Position numbers and translations under genes: made by a program. This document shows, piece by piece, positions 48,601 to 54,836 of a DNA stretch of 64,000 bases; position 1 is the first letter of the stretch; each line of letters starts with the position of its first letter. This DNA comes from Fulvivirga sp. M361 (GTDB taxonomy: Bacteria; Bacteroidota; Bacteroidia; Cytophagales; Cyclobacteriaceae), in contig NZ_VKDC01000023.1 of the NCBI RefSeq assembly GCF_007097395.1, forward strand, positions 1-64,000, written 5' to 3'. The notes below the pieces were generated by a model. The model searched no databases. It was not told the DNA's origin and saw nothing but the letters and a program-made list of their open reading frames with translations.

Positions 48601-48738
48601 AAAAACCTGTTAGAACCAGGTGAAATAGACGCTGAAATTAAAATAATGCCTAACGAACGTGTGAGAAAAGGGATTTACATCCTCACGATGGAACAGGGAG
48701 GAAAGAAGATCAATAGAAAGCTAGTGATTAAAGAGTAG
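39613..48738 (+). CDS. Giant T9SS-exported surface protein (3,041 residues)
   Basis: The largest gene in the window. The ATG at 39613 is used; an adjacent TTG at 39610 is discounted, and ATGs at 39622 and 39652 are also possible. A long signal region ends SYMSGWAQ. Residues about 45-290 form a LamG/concanavalin-like domain (NIIWLDASTLGLADGAAIATW, YLSQKYGITI), then a domain with DRWARSWFLEATGDVSVEMRF. The bulk (about 450-2850) consists of beta-helix-like stretches full of GGTLNVSG / GGTVNVTG turns and NNFxRFTINK-type rungs, with repeated FPFGTG / FPTGST modules. Near the end is a fibronectin-like segment (LEWETASEINNDYFEVQRS), followed by the T9SS sorting domain (STYPNPTTEDNINIKLEADQ to KINRKLVIKE). 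It should be exported across the outer membrane and anchored or released as an adhesin or matrix protein. Base composition looks like that of its neighbours. Confidence 0.9.
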   Translation: MNIMSSSINSRTSMEIFLSKNLTAMLGTFLIMTSYMSGWAQTGPAGVGNFDGSNGQKENIIWLDASTLGLADGAAIATWPDLSGNGNDLVQQGADNTPLFETNGLFGANHNVALFDGTERYLTLPDNADLDNALGGITVIGVIYNPILDGVARAIYSKRNSSGSQQTYSAFTFSSSRLNFDVHNGGNRRLASTIGLNTATDYIFSNRYSGTLQEIYLQSDASGSNSTSGNISNTNSNLILGALNNDDGRYYNGHIAELIFYREALNDGERLIVENYLSQKYGITITNDFFGTAAGFDAAFVNDFMGIGTGDGTNKLGSSGFSDALQVSEANGSLNSANEFIMLAHDNTVHADNVTANITDPDITDRWARSWFLEATGDVSVEMRFDFGTAGLAPIGSASDYVLLYRATTADDYTRVLASTYVIENGDQLVVDLGNLSMPSGYYTVGRGTQLVTDNWYSFQSGNWNDPLTWTTISNGSLREPTGGGVPQPGDNVTILSGRTVTMTDNNRDAVTLTVNGRLDIENTSDHNYFAISGNGVISIKGDGSSNDNFPTGNTTLFADSIVGGTVEILGAGLNLDNNRSFNNVEISLDNAASVATLLADYSLNGDLTVSNGILQINDNSATTSLSMTTYGTVQIDAAGELNVGTANVRHEFNFYGDFTNNGRAEFTNRSVPNYGAEATDGIIDANFLSGSSDQTINCNGVTNFYRIEIDKGLDQTYILDINATVAANFNLFGPADYGHSSVAQLTTNENNLGLLRGTVRLNTNVDVPVLNNTGNYNIPESARLWVNGGSAEKPGGTAIVPYGTVQLSAGILNAPVNSGITTRDNGNIIVEGGTMTVNQIRTSVLGVENIGGYTQSGGTVNVTGNNISTSYYVFSLTYPGNTFNMSGGTLNVSGARTGSNTGGIFIASSESNQSITGGTVVMEINRNDDFKVTSLSPFWNVIMRYTSGTGNEVDLINGSSGTGGNVTTINTPDLRVLNDLMIEDGITFDHNGFDVEIASDFIIQSTGDYVYDVAKPNTTTINGTDNSLLSFQNRTGGSGDEQVFWNLIINKPTNRTVSLASGKGSPTGSTNNLINIGGDAFKVLSGTVDNGQHSIRVFSDSLVNYDVLGVYDPANNQSNGNDDFIKLTDQPITLVTADTSRFGNVRFNNNNDIVELTSDVYIERFQYRFGRMRLGEHNLKIDALDINLRADRADWNSCGGCFSVEDMFITNGQTSDGGLSLYIPATGLDPEDGDAIFNFPFGTGTDGLDAALSGGNSKYTPAQVTISSATDDGYITIRPADNTLATTAASGGDILSYYWRVDFEGFATLPTVEYQFTYYDNDLDGSTNEASFVAGKVLEVDPFTRNFEDDGIPENEGVDDVNNILTFNGPADTGFTLEAASYTAGQSGRFVGAPTIYYSTTVNNGNDTNFGNQDRWNQSSRWSTVGHFSGTNTGTFPQAGDIAIMAFGLSNPTSTVDNVQRAHWFFVNADTEAAKLIFSETVENSNGVLVTNDESFQPQLIIQANNAHDVTFGTVEGNGSFNVQLDCSPCNINPASSTVINANINGDFGLFADETFARFDFDLYSNNNTSVFMPSSFPVVFPNVNIKGQGGNGRRLVFQDDITIKRNLTIRQGAFLRLSNTAAGDITVGGDLNMTVNDDGDEVEFPQDGPGRTLTIEGDINMDNNNDEISVLDNNSAADITISRLRVGGNINQNTGRINLYSDAGANRDQVELELFGTTNGVYTRTNNPEMSLYRLIVNKGSDKTTTFTISESFSLNGETDGANKALVLQNGSLILNDAGINIDLTTGGDDFTIPASSGLQVTQGTVNVSGNDSGIALDGCLIIDGGTVNMDDAVGNGNNYIEYSASGNAILEISSGTLNVGSQIRPITSANTGILKYRQTGGDVRIGTQAGPESTRGMLQIYNVGSEFTYTGGTLTIERHQTTPSIAALFLDPDISDVTGSNITIFNGNTPAGQTDFRINSTIALENLTINGTNSPSANLNINTLTINNQLSIAANATLNGSGLTLTVGGDFVNNGAYDAQGNETIFNTSTNQSISGSGTNTFFRFTKQGSGTLSLTNSIDVADLFTISEGVLDDNGSSINLAADAVIDGTHISVGGLGLVFAGASNQELRRSASGTGTVGVISVNNSNGVTVPDGNGYNFNINGGLRLESGVFSVGGASILFGINAGITPVNPFSVTNMIQTNSSFVDSGIGKQFAAGFSTDFTFPVGQSFYTPVSFDFGTPGNTFGSSNGTITVRPANEFHPTINDGINTLTTGDVNNVLQYYWTVMASGVTGLTADMSFGYDNSQALANQPGINFEENDYIAARILSFNNPTDEINKFDVTSVDEVNDIITFNFGMATDNGITGDYFAGLDDAIPDNVVTYTAVSGGGDVDQQVYDIPLPNGAGSPPSGAVVIVPSGNTLRLNVDNIRFYRTEIQSGGILEVDNTTNHRLGELSGTGTLRITSDGINANLPAFSGNFLSCSGGSLEYAGTGSYSVMSGITTLRSLSITGSGNRSLANNNITICEDFTLDGPTFENVNNRIIIVSNDLNVSNGTFNSNNGIIVVRNDLNVNGGVYNGNTGGITSVTNNLNLTSGNFNVGTSTINLLGNMSRTSAVFDGGSGIGRVNFLGSTSQQLTGDFTSSNSFHRLLINNPAGMAVSGGNVEVENLVFLTSGVITMGGGSYIQMGASANFSPPTGQVNSYVNGQIRKVISGSSFNFPTGSTTFWRPSSVSAVSTGGLTWEAQYFETAATTKAVVDNLTPTDVANIATLSSGEHWVISDGNVAPSGVTARVGLSWGMASDVSATSSEREELEVMVWNDGLTSWDNLGGTSFSGGHTQSAGTFSAISTVGFSEQIFTLGSGDAANPLPITLTSFTGKTVSNDNHLEWETASEINNDYFEVQRSPDGITYSTLKVIDGQGTTEQATRYKFIDINPLPGLSYYRLKQVDIDGAETVFNETRFIVKLSISSGSKKLSFSTYPNPTTEDNINIKLEADQNSSLLIQMYDLNGRVLYKNLLEPGEIDAEIKIMPNERVRKGIYILTMEQGGKKINRKLVIKE

Positions 48739-48743
48739 TAATG

Positions 48744-49445
48744 TCATTGGTAATTCACCAAATTCAAGATATGGCAGGCCGCAAGGCCTGCCGTTTCTGT
48801 TCTTAGTCGATGCTGGCCGAGGCTTACCATTTGCCAACCCAGGCTTTTGGATGATTCTATTTCTTCCTGAGAGAAATCACCTTCAGGACCAATAAGAACA
48901 CAATTATTCATACCAGGCCGACTCATTGAAAAAAGATCTTTCGTATTTTCGAAATCTACACAAGCAATATACTTCGATTGACAATGAACGGAATGGATGA
49001 AGTGCTTGAATGTTACCGCTTCATTAATTTTGGGTAATGTGGCTTTTATAGATTGTTTTATAGCAGAGACGGCTTTCCTGAAGAGGCGTTCGTTTTTTAT
49101 CACAGTACGTTCTGAGTTTTGACATATTACTAATGAAATCTCATCTATACCTATTTCAGTGGCTTTTTCTACAAACCATTCCAGCCGCTCCATATTTTTG
49201 GTAGGAGCGATAGCAATGTGTATAAAATGAGCTTTGTTAGTTTCCTGACGTGTGGACAGTGTTTCAAACTTACATTTTCTGGCGTCTTCTTCAGTAATAC
49301 GACAAGTGTAAAAGTTGCCAATACCATCAATGATGGTGACCTCATCACCCACTTTTTTTCTAAGCACTTTAATGCAGTGTCTTGATTCTTCTGAGTTTAA
49401 ATAGTCAGCACCTTTGGCAATATCAGGCTGATAGAACAACTGCAC
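48744..49445 (-). CDS. rsmE: 16S rRNA (uracil-1498-N3)-methyltransferase
   Basis: A 233-residue SPOUT methyltransferase. It starts with GTG at 49445, directly after the TAG of the acyl-CoA-binding protein gene, giving the family-typical MQLFYQPDI opening. The N-terminal PUA-like part has EESRHCIKVLRKKVGDEV; the knotted SAM-binding part has FVEKATEIGIDEI, CVLIGPEGDFSQEEI and LGQHRLRTETAGLAA. RsmE methylates U1498 in helix 44 of 16S rRNA. The gene converges with the giant surface protein gene only 5 bp away. Confidence 0.95.
   Translation of the reverse strand: MQLFYQPDIAKGADYLNSEESRHCIKVLRKKVGDEVTIIDGIGNFYTCRITEEDARKCKFETLSTRQETNKAHFIHIAIAPTKNMERLEWFVEKATEIGIDEISLVICQNSERTVIKNERLFRKAVSAIKQSIKATLPKINEAVTFKHFIHSVHCQSKYIACVDFENTKDLFSMSRPGMNNCVLIGPEGDFSQEEIESSKSLGWQMVSLGQHRLRTETAGLAACHILNLVNYQ
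48773..48792. terminator. GC-rich hairpin with GCAA tetraloop inside the rsmE 3' end
   Basis: GGCAGGCC (48773-48780) and GGCCTGCC (48785-48792) pair perfectly around GCAA, a GNRA tetraloop. It starts 35 bp after the giant gene's stop and is followed by GTTTCTGTTC, so it can serve as that gene's terminator although it lies inside coding sequence for the conserved TAGLAA part of RsmE. Confidence 0.5.
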
Positions 49446-49703
49446 CTATGCGTATTTACGGATAAGTTCTTTCACCAAAGAAACATAACTTTCCATGGCT
49501 TCTTCACGTGTTTTACCTTTTAACGTTTCCCAGGCATCATATTTTGCAATCGCCTTGAAATCAAAGCCTCCAGGCCTGTTTTCAGTAGTATCTCCTTCTG
49601 TACTTTGCTTATACAAAGCATACAACTGTAGAAGTTCTTCATTTGATGGACGCTTTGTTAATGTCTTGGAGTCTTCGATTGCCTGTTTAAATTCTTCCGT
49701 CAT
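49446..49703 (-). CDS. Acyl-CoA-binding protein (ACBP)
   Basis: An 85-residue ACBP, the usual full length. Recognisable features are LLQLYALYKQSTEGD, the RPGGFDFKAIAKYDAWETLKGKT core where the ligand-binding Lys and Tyr residues of the family lie, and EEAMESYVSLVKELI at the end. ACBPs hold long-chain acyl-CoA esters in the cytoplasm; they are standard in eukaryotes but found in only some bacteria. The stop abuts the GTG start of rsmE, implying translational coupling. It starts 24 bp after the citrate synthase terminator hairpin. Confidence 0.93.
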   Translation of the reverse strand: MTEEFKQAIEDSKTLTKRPSNEELLQLYALYKQSTEGDTTENRPGGFDFKAIAKYDAWETLKGKTREEAMESYVSLVKELIRKYA

Positions 49704-49726
49704 TCTTTATTATTTATTGACATAAA

Positions 49727-49756
49727 AAAAGGCTAAGTAAATCTACCCAGCCTTTT
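49727..49756 (-). terminator. Terminator after citrate synthase
   Basis: Read on the minus strand, AAAAGGCT pairs with AGCCTTTT, extended inward by two G-T wobbles and GTA/TAC around a GATT loop, and is followed by seven T residues. It lies 20 bp after the gltA stop and 24 bp before the ACBP start. Confidence 0.8.
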
Positions 49757-49775
49757 CATTGTATTTTAAACGATA

Positions 49776-51062
49776 TTATCTTTTATCAACCGGGGTATAA
49801 GGCCTTACATTCTCACCCACATATATTTGACGGGGTCGCCCTATAGGTTCACGATTTTCACGCATTTCTTTCCATTGAGCGATCCATCCCGGTAGCCTTC
49901 CGAGTGCGAACATAACCGTAAACATGTCTACAGGGATACCTAGTGCACGATATATTATTCCTGAATAAAAGTCCACGTTGGGATAGAGTTTTCTTTCTAC
50001 GAAGTATTCATCATTTAAAGCTTCGTATTCCAGACCTTTGGCTATGTCAAGTACAGGATCTTTTACACCTAGCTTATCCAGCACTTCATCAGCAGCTTTT
50101 TTGATAATCTTGGCTCTTGGGTCAAAGTTCTTATAAACCCTGTGACCGAATCCCATTAATCGGAATGGATCTTCTTTATCTTTCGCCTTAGCCATCCATT
50201 TTTTAGTGTCTCCACCATCCTTTTTGATGTTTTCAAGCATCTCTATTACAGCGGAGTTTGCACCACCATGTAAAGGCCCCCACAGGGCGTTGATACCGGC
50301 AGAAATAGATGCATATAGACTGGCCTGACTTGAGCCCACGATACGTACTGTGGAAGTAGAGCAGTTTTGCTCATGGTCCGCATGTAAGATCAATAATTTA
50401 TCTAAAGCATTTGCAATAACCGGATCAGCATCATAATCAGCAGCCGGCAGGGCAAACATCATTTTCAGGAAGTTAGAGCAATAATCAAGCTTGTTATCAG
50501 GGTAGTTTACTGGGTGACCTACTTCATTTTTATATGCCCAGGCTGCAAATGTGGGCATTTTTGCTATTATCCTTATGATACTCATGTTCACCGCCTCACT
50601 TGATCTGTTTGGATCAAGTGATTCAGGATAAAATGCCGTAAGAGAGGTGACTAAAGAAGATAAAACCCCCATAGGGTGTGCGTTAGAAGGAAAACCTTCC
50701 AAAATCTTTTTTATATCTTCATGAACAAGTGTATGATACTTGATGTCATTTTGAAAAGCCTGTAACTCTTCAGGGTTGGGGAGGTTCCCATATATAAGCA
50801 AATAAGCGACTTCGATGAAACTGGACTTTTCTGCTAACTCTTCAATAGAATAGCCCCTATAACGTAGGATTCCCTTCTCACCATCCAGGAAAGTAATAGC
50901 GCTTTTTGTTGATCCCGTATTTTTGAAACCAGGGTCTAAAGTGATTACACTTGTATCTCCTCTGAGCTTTGATACATCAAAAGCTTGCTCATTTTCAGAA
51001 CCTTCTATTATTGGAAGCGTATAGGTTTTGCCGTCTATTTTTAGTTCAGCGGTTTTAGACAT
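49776..51062 (-). CDS. gltA: Citrate synthase
   Basis: A 428-residue type II citrate synthase that condenses oxaloacetate with acetyl-CoA. The N-terminal beta domain (TAELKIDGKTYTLPIIEGSE) and ITFLDGEKGILRYRGYSIEEL are typical. Active-site blocks are LLILHADHEQNCSTSTVR, LWGPLHGGANSAVIEML (catalytic His), FGHRVYKNFDPRAKI (catalytic His and Arg) and the late LYPNVDFYSGIIYRALGIP (catalytic Asp). The end RPRQIYVGENVRPYTPVDKR is standard. Transcribed leftward and closed by its own terminator. Confidence 0.97.
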   Translation of the reverse strand: MSKTAELKIDGKTYTLPIIEGSENEQAFDVSKLRGDTSVITLDPGFKNTGSTKSAITFLDGEKGILRYRGYSIEELAEKSSFIEVAYLLIYGNLPNPEELQAFQNDIKYHTLVHEDIKKILEGFPSNAHPMGVLSSLVTSLTAFYPESLDPNRSSEAVNMSIIRIIAKMPTFAAWAYKNEVGHPVNYPDNKLDYCSNFLKMMFALPAADYDADPVIANALDKLLILHADHEQNCSTSTVRIVGSSQASLYASISAGINALWGPLHGGANSAVIEMLENIKKDGGDTKKWMAKAKDKEDPFRLMGFGHRVYKNFDPRAKIIKKAADEVLDKLGVKDPVLDIAKGLEYEALNDEYFVERKLYPNVDFYSGIIYRALGIPVDMFTVMFALGRLPGWIAQWKEMRENREPIGRPRQIYVGENVRPYTPVDKR

Positions 51063-51146
51063 ATGACATTTGGATTTTCAATTTTGACCTTAAAATTGGA
51101 TTGTGAAATTAGTTAAAAATTGCTACAATAAAAACCAGTATAATCT

Positions 51147-51965
51147 CTAATTGTTCCCTAGTATGAGTGGCATACCATCCTTTCCACTTCCTACTATCAC
51201 TACTTTACTATTAGGTGATTTTGATAGTTCTAACGTAGCTTCTATCCCTCTCATTTTTAGCAAATTTTCAGTTAAACTGCTGTTTACTATGTCGTTAGCT
51301 GCAGCTTCTCCCGAGGCTGCTATTCTTTTTCTTTCTGCTTCACTTTTTTCTCTGTCTAACCTGAACTCATAGGCCAATGCCTCCTGCTCTTGTTTTAACT
51401 TGTTTTCAATAGCCGATTTGATTTGATCTGGTAAGTTAATGGATCGTATAAGCAATGCTTTCATTTGAATATTATTCATATCCAGCGTCTTTTCTGTTTC
51501 CATTTTGATACCGGATTCTACCTCTGCTCTTTTAGTAGAATAGATCTCTTCTGCTGTAAAACGTCCCATCACTTGCCTTACTGCTGATCGTACTTCAGGT
51601 ATTACGAGCTTATTTATGTAGTTGGTTCCAAAGTTTTCATGTAAGAAGCCAATCTGATCATAAATTGGATGAAAACGAACCGTTACATCTACACTGATGG
51701 ATAGTCCGTTTTTATCCAATACGTCCATTTTTTCCTCAGCAGTATTTTCTTTTACATCGTATACATAGAGACTATTCCAGGGGGCTTTGAAATTAAAGCC
51801 CTGACCTATTACATTTTCTTTGTCCAGACCTCCTCCGAATTTTTTAAAGATAACCGCTCGTTCACCTGACTCTACGGTATAAAATATACTGGAGGAAAGA
51901 CCAAATACGACCATCAAAGCTACTGCTGCAATGATTATTAACGGTAAGTATTTTCTATTATCCAT
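51147..51965 (-). CDS. Prohibitin-family (SPFH) membrane protein
   Basis: A 272-residue SPFH protein with one N-terminal membrane helix (about 8-27, LPLIIIAAVALMVVFGLSSS). The prohibitin domain follows (about 28-200: VESGERAVIFKKFGG, GFNFKAPWNSLYVYDV, VRSAVRQVMGRFTAEEIYSTKR), then a coiled coil (about 200-240, KQEQEALAYEFRLDREKSEAER) and SGKDGMPLILGNN at the end. Prohibitins form large ring assemblies that scaffold membranes or regulate the FtsH protease. It lies between the gltA and TPR genes on the same strand, 84 bp from gltA, and could be co-transcribed. Confidence 0.9.
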   Translation of the reverse strand: MDNRKYLPLIIIAAVALMVVFGLSSSIFYTVESGERAVIFKKFGGGLDKENVIGQGFNFKAPWNSLYVYDVKENTAEEKMDVLDKNGLSISVDVTVRFHPIYDQIGFLHENFGTNYINKLVIPEVRSAVRQVMGRFTAEEIYSTKRAEVESGIKMETEKTLDMNNIQMKALLIRSINLPDQIKSAIENKLKQEQEALAYEFRLDREKSEAERKRIAASGEAAANDIVNSSLTENLLKMRGIEATLELSKSPNSKVVIVGSGKDGMPLILGNN

Positions 51966-52006
51966 GGTTACTAGTGTTTTATAATTTGTTTAGTTGTTTC
52001 AAGAAT

Positions 52007-52981
52007 TCATTGAGAATCACAAATTCGCTTTACTTTATCAAAATCTTCATAATATCCTAATCCTCCGGCTATGTCCCAGTCATCACACGCCCCTTTTTTG
52101 TCATTCATATCGAACTTGCAATTTCCCCGTGCTGAAAAATAAGACCCATCACTGTCTTTTAATATGATGGCAGTATTATAATCTTCTAACGCCTTTTTTA
52201 GTTCTTTTTTGGCCTGGTAAGACTGACCGCGATAGAAGTAACTATCTGCATTCTGATAATTCTTTATAATTGCTATGTTGTACATATAGATAGCCGAATC
52301 ATAAAACTGGAGATCGTGATAAACATTTCCCTTATAGAAGTAATATCCGTAAAAGTCAGGTGTGATTTCGATCAGGCTTGAGGCTGCTTGCAATGCCTCA
52401 TCATATTTTTTTGCTTCATAAAGTGCTATGAAACGATAATAATGATACTTTTCCTGGAAAGGCCTCAACTTTACAGCCATATCATAATCTTCTACCGCCC
52501 CGTCAAAGTCACCCAGTTCATATTTCATTTTACCTCGGAGAATGTAAGAGTACGCCGTAGTATCGGTAGGGTTATGAATAATGTAGTTGGAAAAATTAGT
52601 AAGTGCTTTGTCGAGTAGACCCAAATTACGGTTTGCAAACCCTTTGTACATCCATATAATGTGAAGTTCCGGGTCCAGTGCCTGAGCTTTGTTGAAGTCG
52701 GTCAGAGACTTTTCGTACTCTGCTAATTTGAAGTAGGCTATCCCTCGATGGAAGTAGGCATCTTTAAAGGTAGAATCTTGTTGTATACATTGATCAAGCA
52801 GGTCAATGGCTTTATTTGTGTCTATTGATAAAAAGTAGTAGGCTCTGTGAAATAACAGATCAGCGCTTTTCTTTGTATCCTGGGCCAAAGAACTAAAGTA
52901 AGATGGAAAAATGATCGAAAATGCAAGAACGCGTTGAAAATGCCGGACCGGACTTGCGGGTTTTAAACTAATTTTAGACAA
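52007..52981 (-). CDS. Exported TPR protein
   Basis: A 324-residue protein with a signal-like N-terminus (VLAFSIIFPSYFSSLA then Q, residues about 18-34) and about seven tetratricopeptide repeats (for example DAYFHRGIAYFKLAEYEKSLTDFNKAQALDPE, SYFYRGQSYQAKKELKKALEDYNTAI). It ends with a DKKGACDDWDIAGGLGYYED segment, a common tail in Bacteroidota TPR proteins (KGDxxGACxDWxxAxxLG). It probably acts as a periplasmic scaffold; partners are unknown. The gene is divergent from the sigma factor gene, with 235 bp between the starts. Confidence 0.85.
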   Translation of the reverse strand: MSKISLKPASPVRHFQRVLAFSIIFPSYFSSLAQDTKKSADLLFHRAYYFLSIDTNKAIDLLDQCIQQDSTFKDAYFHRGIAYFKLAEYEKSLTDFNKAQALDPELHIIWMYKGFANRNLGLLDKALTNFSNYIIHNPTDTTAYSYILRGKMKYELGDFDGAVEDYDMAVKLRPFQEKYHYYRFIALYEAKKYDEALQAASSLIEITPDFYGYYFYKGNVYHDLQFYDSAIYMYNIAIIKNYQNADSYFYRGQSYQAKKELKKALEDYNTAIILKDSDGSYFSARGNCKFDMNDKKGACDDWDIAGGLGYYEDFDKVKRICDSQ

Positions 52982-53216
52982 GGTTTGATTAAATTATGAA
53001 AATAATCCTTAAGGTATTCAATTATTTTTTGTATCATGCGAGATTCTGTAGAAATAGGGTTTTTTTAAGAATAAAGCCTTAAAACGAGGCCTAAAAGTTC
53101 CACAGATTTCAAAAACATTTCAAATATATATAATAAGGGAACGAATTGACGTTTTATTTGTTAATAAGAATTGGAAGACGTTTAACAGCAAATAAATATA
53201 GAGGTAAATAAGTAGA

Positions 53217-54086
53217 ATGAGACAACTGAAGATTACGCAGTCTATTACTAACAGGGACAGTAGGACCCTGGAAAAGTATTTCAATGAAATTTCGAAGGAC
53301 GAACTTTTAACGCCGGAAGAAGAAGTGGACCTCGCGCAGAGGATCAGGGAAGGGGATGATGCAGCATTGGAAAAGCTGGTAAAGGCTAACCTGAGATTTG
53401 TGGTATCTGTGGCTAAGCAATATCACTACTCTAATAAAATACCCTTGAATGATTTAATTAACGAAGGTAATCTCGGTTTGGTTAAAGCAGCGAAGCGATT
53501 TGATGAAAAAAGAGGTTTTAAATTCATATCGTATGCAGTATGGTGGATCAGACAATCTATTATCCAGGCATTAGCTGAGCATTCCAGAATAGTCAGGATT
53601 CCATCTAATAAAATCGGAGCGCTATCAAAGATTGATCAGGCATCATCTGTACTCGAGCAGCAATATGAAAGAGAACCAACCGATGAAGAGTTGGCCGAGT
53701 TATTAGATATGTCAGTGGATGAGGTTCGAACCACAGTCAGGTCTCAGACCAAACAGGTATCTATTGATAAGCCTTTTTCAGAAGATGAAGGGAGCTCATT
53801 ACTGGACGTGATGGAAGATGAAGACAGCAATCGCGTAAATGATATTGTTTACAAAGATTCTCTTAAAAGAGAAGTGAGTAGATTACTTTCTACACTTACA
53901 GAACGAGAAAGAACGGTTATTAATCAATACTTTGGATTAAGCGAGAGCACAAGCTTATCTTTAGAAGATATTGGAGAAAACCTGGGATTGACCAGGGAAC
54001 GAGTTCGTCAGATTAAAGAGAAGGCATTGAGAAAGCTTTCCAAAAATCCTAAGAACGAATTATTGATACCTTATTTGGCGAATTAA
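53217..54086 (+). CDS. rpoD: Primary sigma factor (sigma-70 family)
   Basis: A 289-residue primary sigma factor. The N-terminus (MRQLKITQSITNRDSRTLEK) goes straight into region 1.2, so region 1.1 is absent, as is normal for Bacteroidota. Region 2 holds LVKANLRFVVSVAKQYHYSNKIPLNDLINEGNLGL and the -10-recognition segment KFISYAVWWIRQSI. Region 3 follows, and region 4 has TERERTVINQYFGL and LGLTRERVRQIKEKALRKL. This sigma recognises the TAnnTTTG promoters seen elsewhere in the window. A TTGACG lies upstream but no phylum-type promoter was clear. The gene ends at a shared hairpin. Confidence 0.95.
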   Translation: MRQLKITQSITNRDSRTLEKYFNEISKDELLTPEEEVDLAQRIREGDDAALEKLVKANLRFVVSVAKQYHYSNKIPLNDLINEGNLGLVKAAKRFDEKRGFKFISYAVWWIRQSIIQALAEHSRIVRIPSNKIGALSKIDQASSVLEQQYEREPTDEELAELLDMSVDEVRTTVRSQTKQVSIDKPFSEDEGSSLLDVMEDEDSNRVNDIVYKDSLKREVSRLLSTLTERERTVINQYFGLSESTSLSLEDIGENLGLTRERVRQIKEKALRKLSKNPKNELLIPYLAN

Positions 54087-54090
54087 AGAG

Positions 54091-54116
54091 AATCCGAAGT
54101 CTATGTACTTCGGATT
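54091..54116. terminator. Shared hairpin between rpoD and the convergent coiled-coil gene
   Basis: A perfect 10-bp stem, AATCCGAAGT (54091-54100) with ACTTCGGATT (54107-54116), around a six-base loop. It starts 5 bp after the rpoD stop; the loop contains the stop codon of the minus-strand gene, and one arm encodes its last residues. Confidence 0.65.
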
Positions 54117-54670
54117 TCTTCTAATTTATTGATTTGTGTTTGAAGCTCCCTACGGAGCTTCATTTGTTTTTCAAGGGCTTCTTTTTTGTGCTCCTCGTAT
54201 TCTGCATTAAGCTTATTGAATTCGTGTATTTTTTTTCTTGAAACCACCGTGCTTGTTTTAAAGCGTCCGTATAGTAGCACCAACATTATTATGATCAGGG
54301 TTATTACAGTGAAGCTTATGATGATAAAAGCTTCTTTAAACATGTTAATGCCTAAAACAGAAATATGAGTAGCTGCAAATTCCAGCCCCTCTATTTCCTG
54401 GTTTTTTGCTGTAATAACAGCTTCTTTTTCAGTGATATTTCGTTGTTGAACCTCAATGCTATGTCGTGCTTCTGCCAGTTTGTTTTCTATGATATTAATG
54501 GAATCAGTGACGGTATTCCAAAAACTGTTTAATTCAGTCTGTTTGATGACCTTGTAAACCTTAAAAGTTTCTGCATTATCCCGGAGTTCTTTAAATTGCT
54601 CCTCCAGTCCTTGTCCCTTGGTTATTATAGTGGTAATACCAAGAATAAATAAAAGTGTAACGATTCTCAT
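54101..54670 (-). CDS. Small membrane protein with two coiled coils
   Basis: A 189-residue protein not assigned to a known family. A signal peptide (MRIVTLLFILGITTIITKGQ) is followed by a coiled coil (about 22-95, with DSINIIENKLAEARHSIEVQ), one transmembrane helix (about 112-135, EAFIIISFTVITLIIIMLVLLYG) and a second charged coiled coil to the end (YEEHKKEALEKQMKLRREL). The first coil should be periplasmic and the second cytoplasmic. I have no functional hypothesis beyond a structural or tethering role. It converges with rpoD. Confidence 0.7.
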   Translation of the reverse strand: MRIVTLLFILGITTIITKGQGLEEQFKELRDNAETFKVYKVIKQTELNSFWNTVTDSINIIENKLAEARHSIEVQQRNITEKEAVITAKNQEIEGLEFAATHISVLGINMFKEAFIIISFTVITLIIIMLVLLYGRFKTSTVVSRKKIHEFNKLNAEYEEHKKEALEKQMKLRRELQTQINKLEEIRST

Positions 54671-54836
54671 GATTAATTTTTAAATCTATTTTATTTACTT
54701 CGCTCCGTGAATGTAAGTATTAAGCAGAGTTAATCCATATCTTTATTAAGCTCAAAATAAAATTCGATAAAAAGCGTCTGTTTTCGATTGACGGAAATAA
54801 AAGTAGAGATAGAGTAAAATACCATAATAAAAAAAG

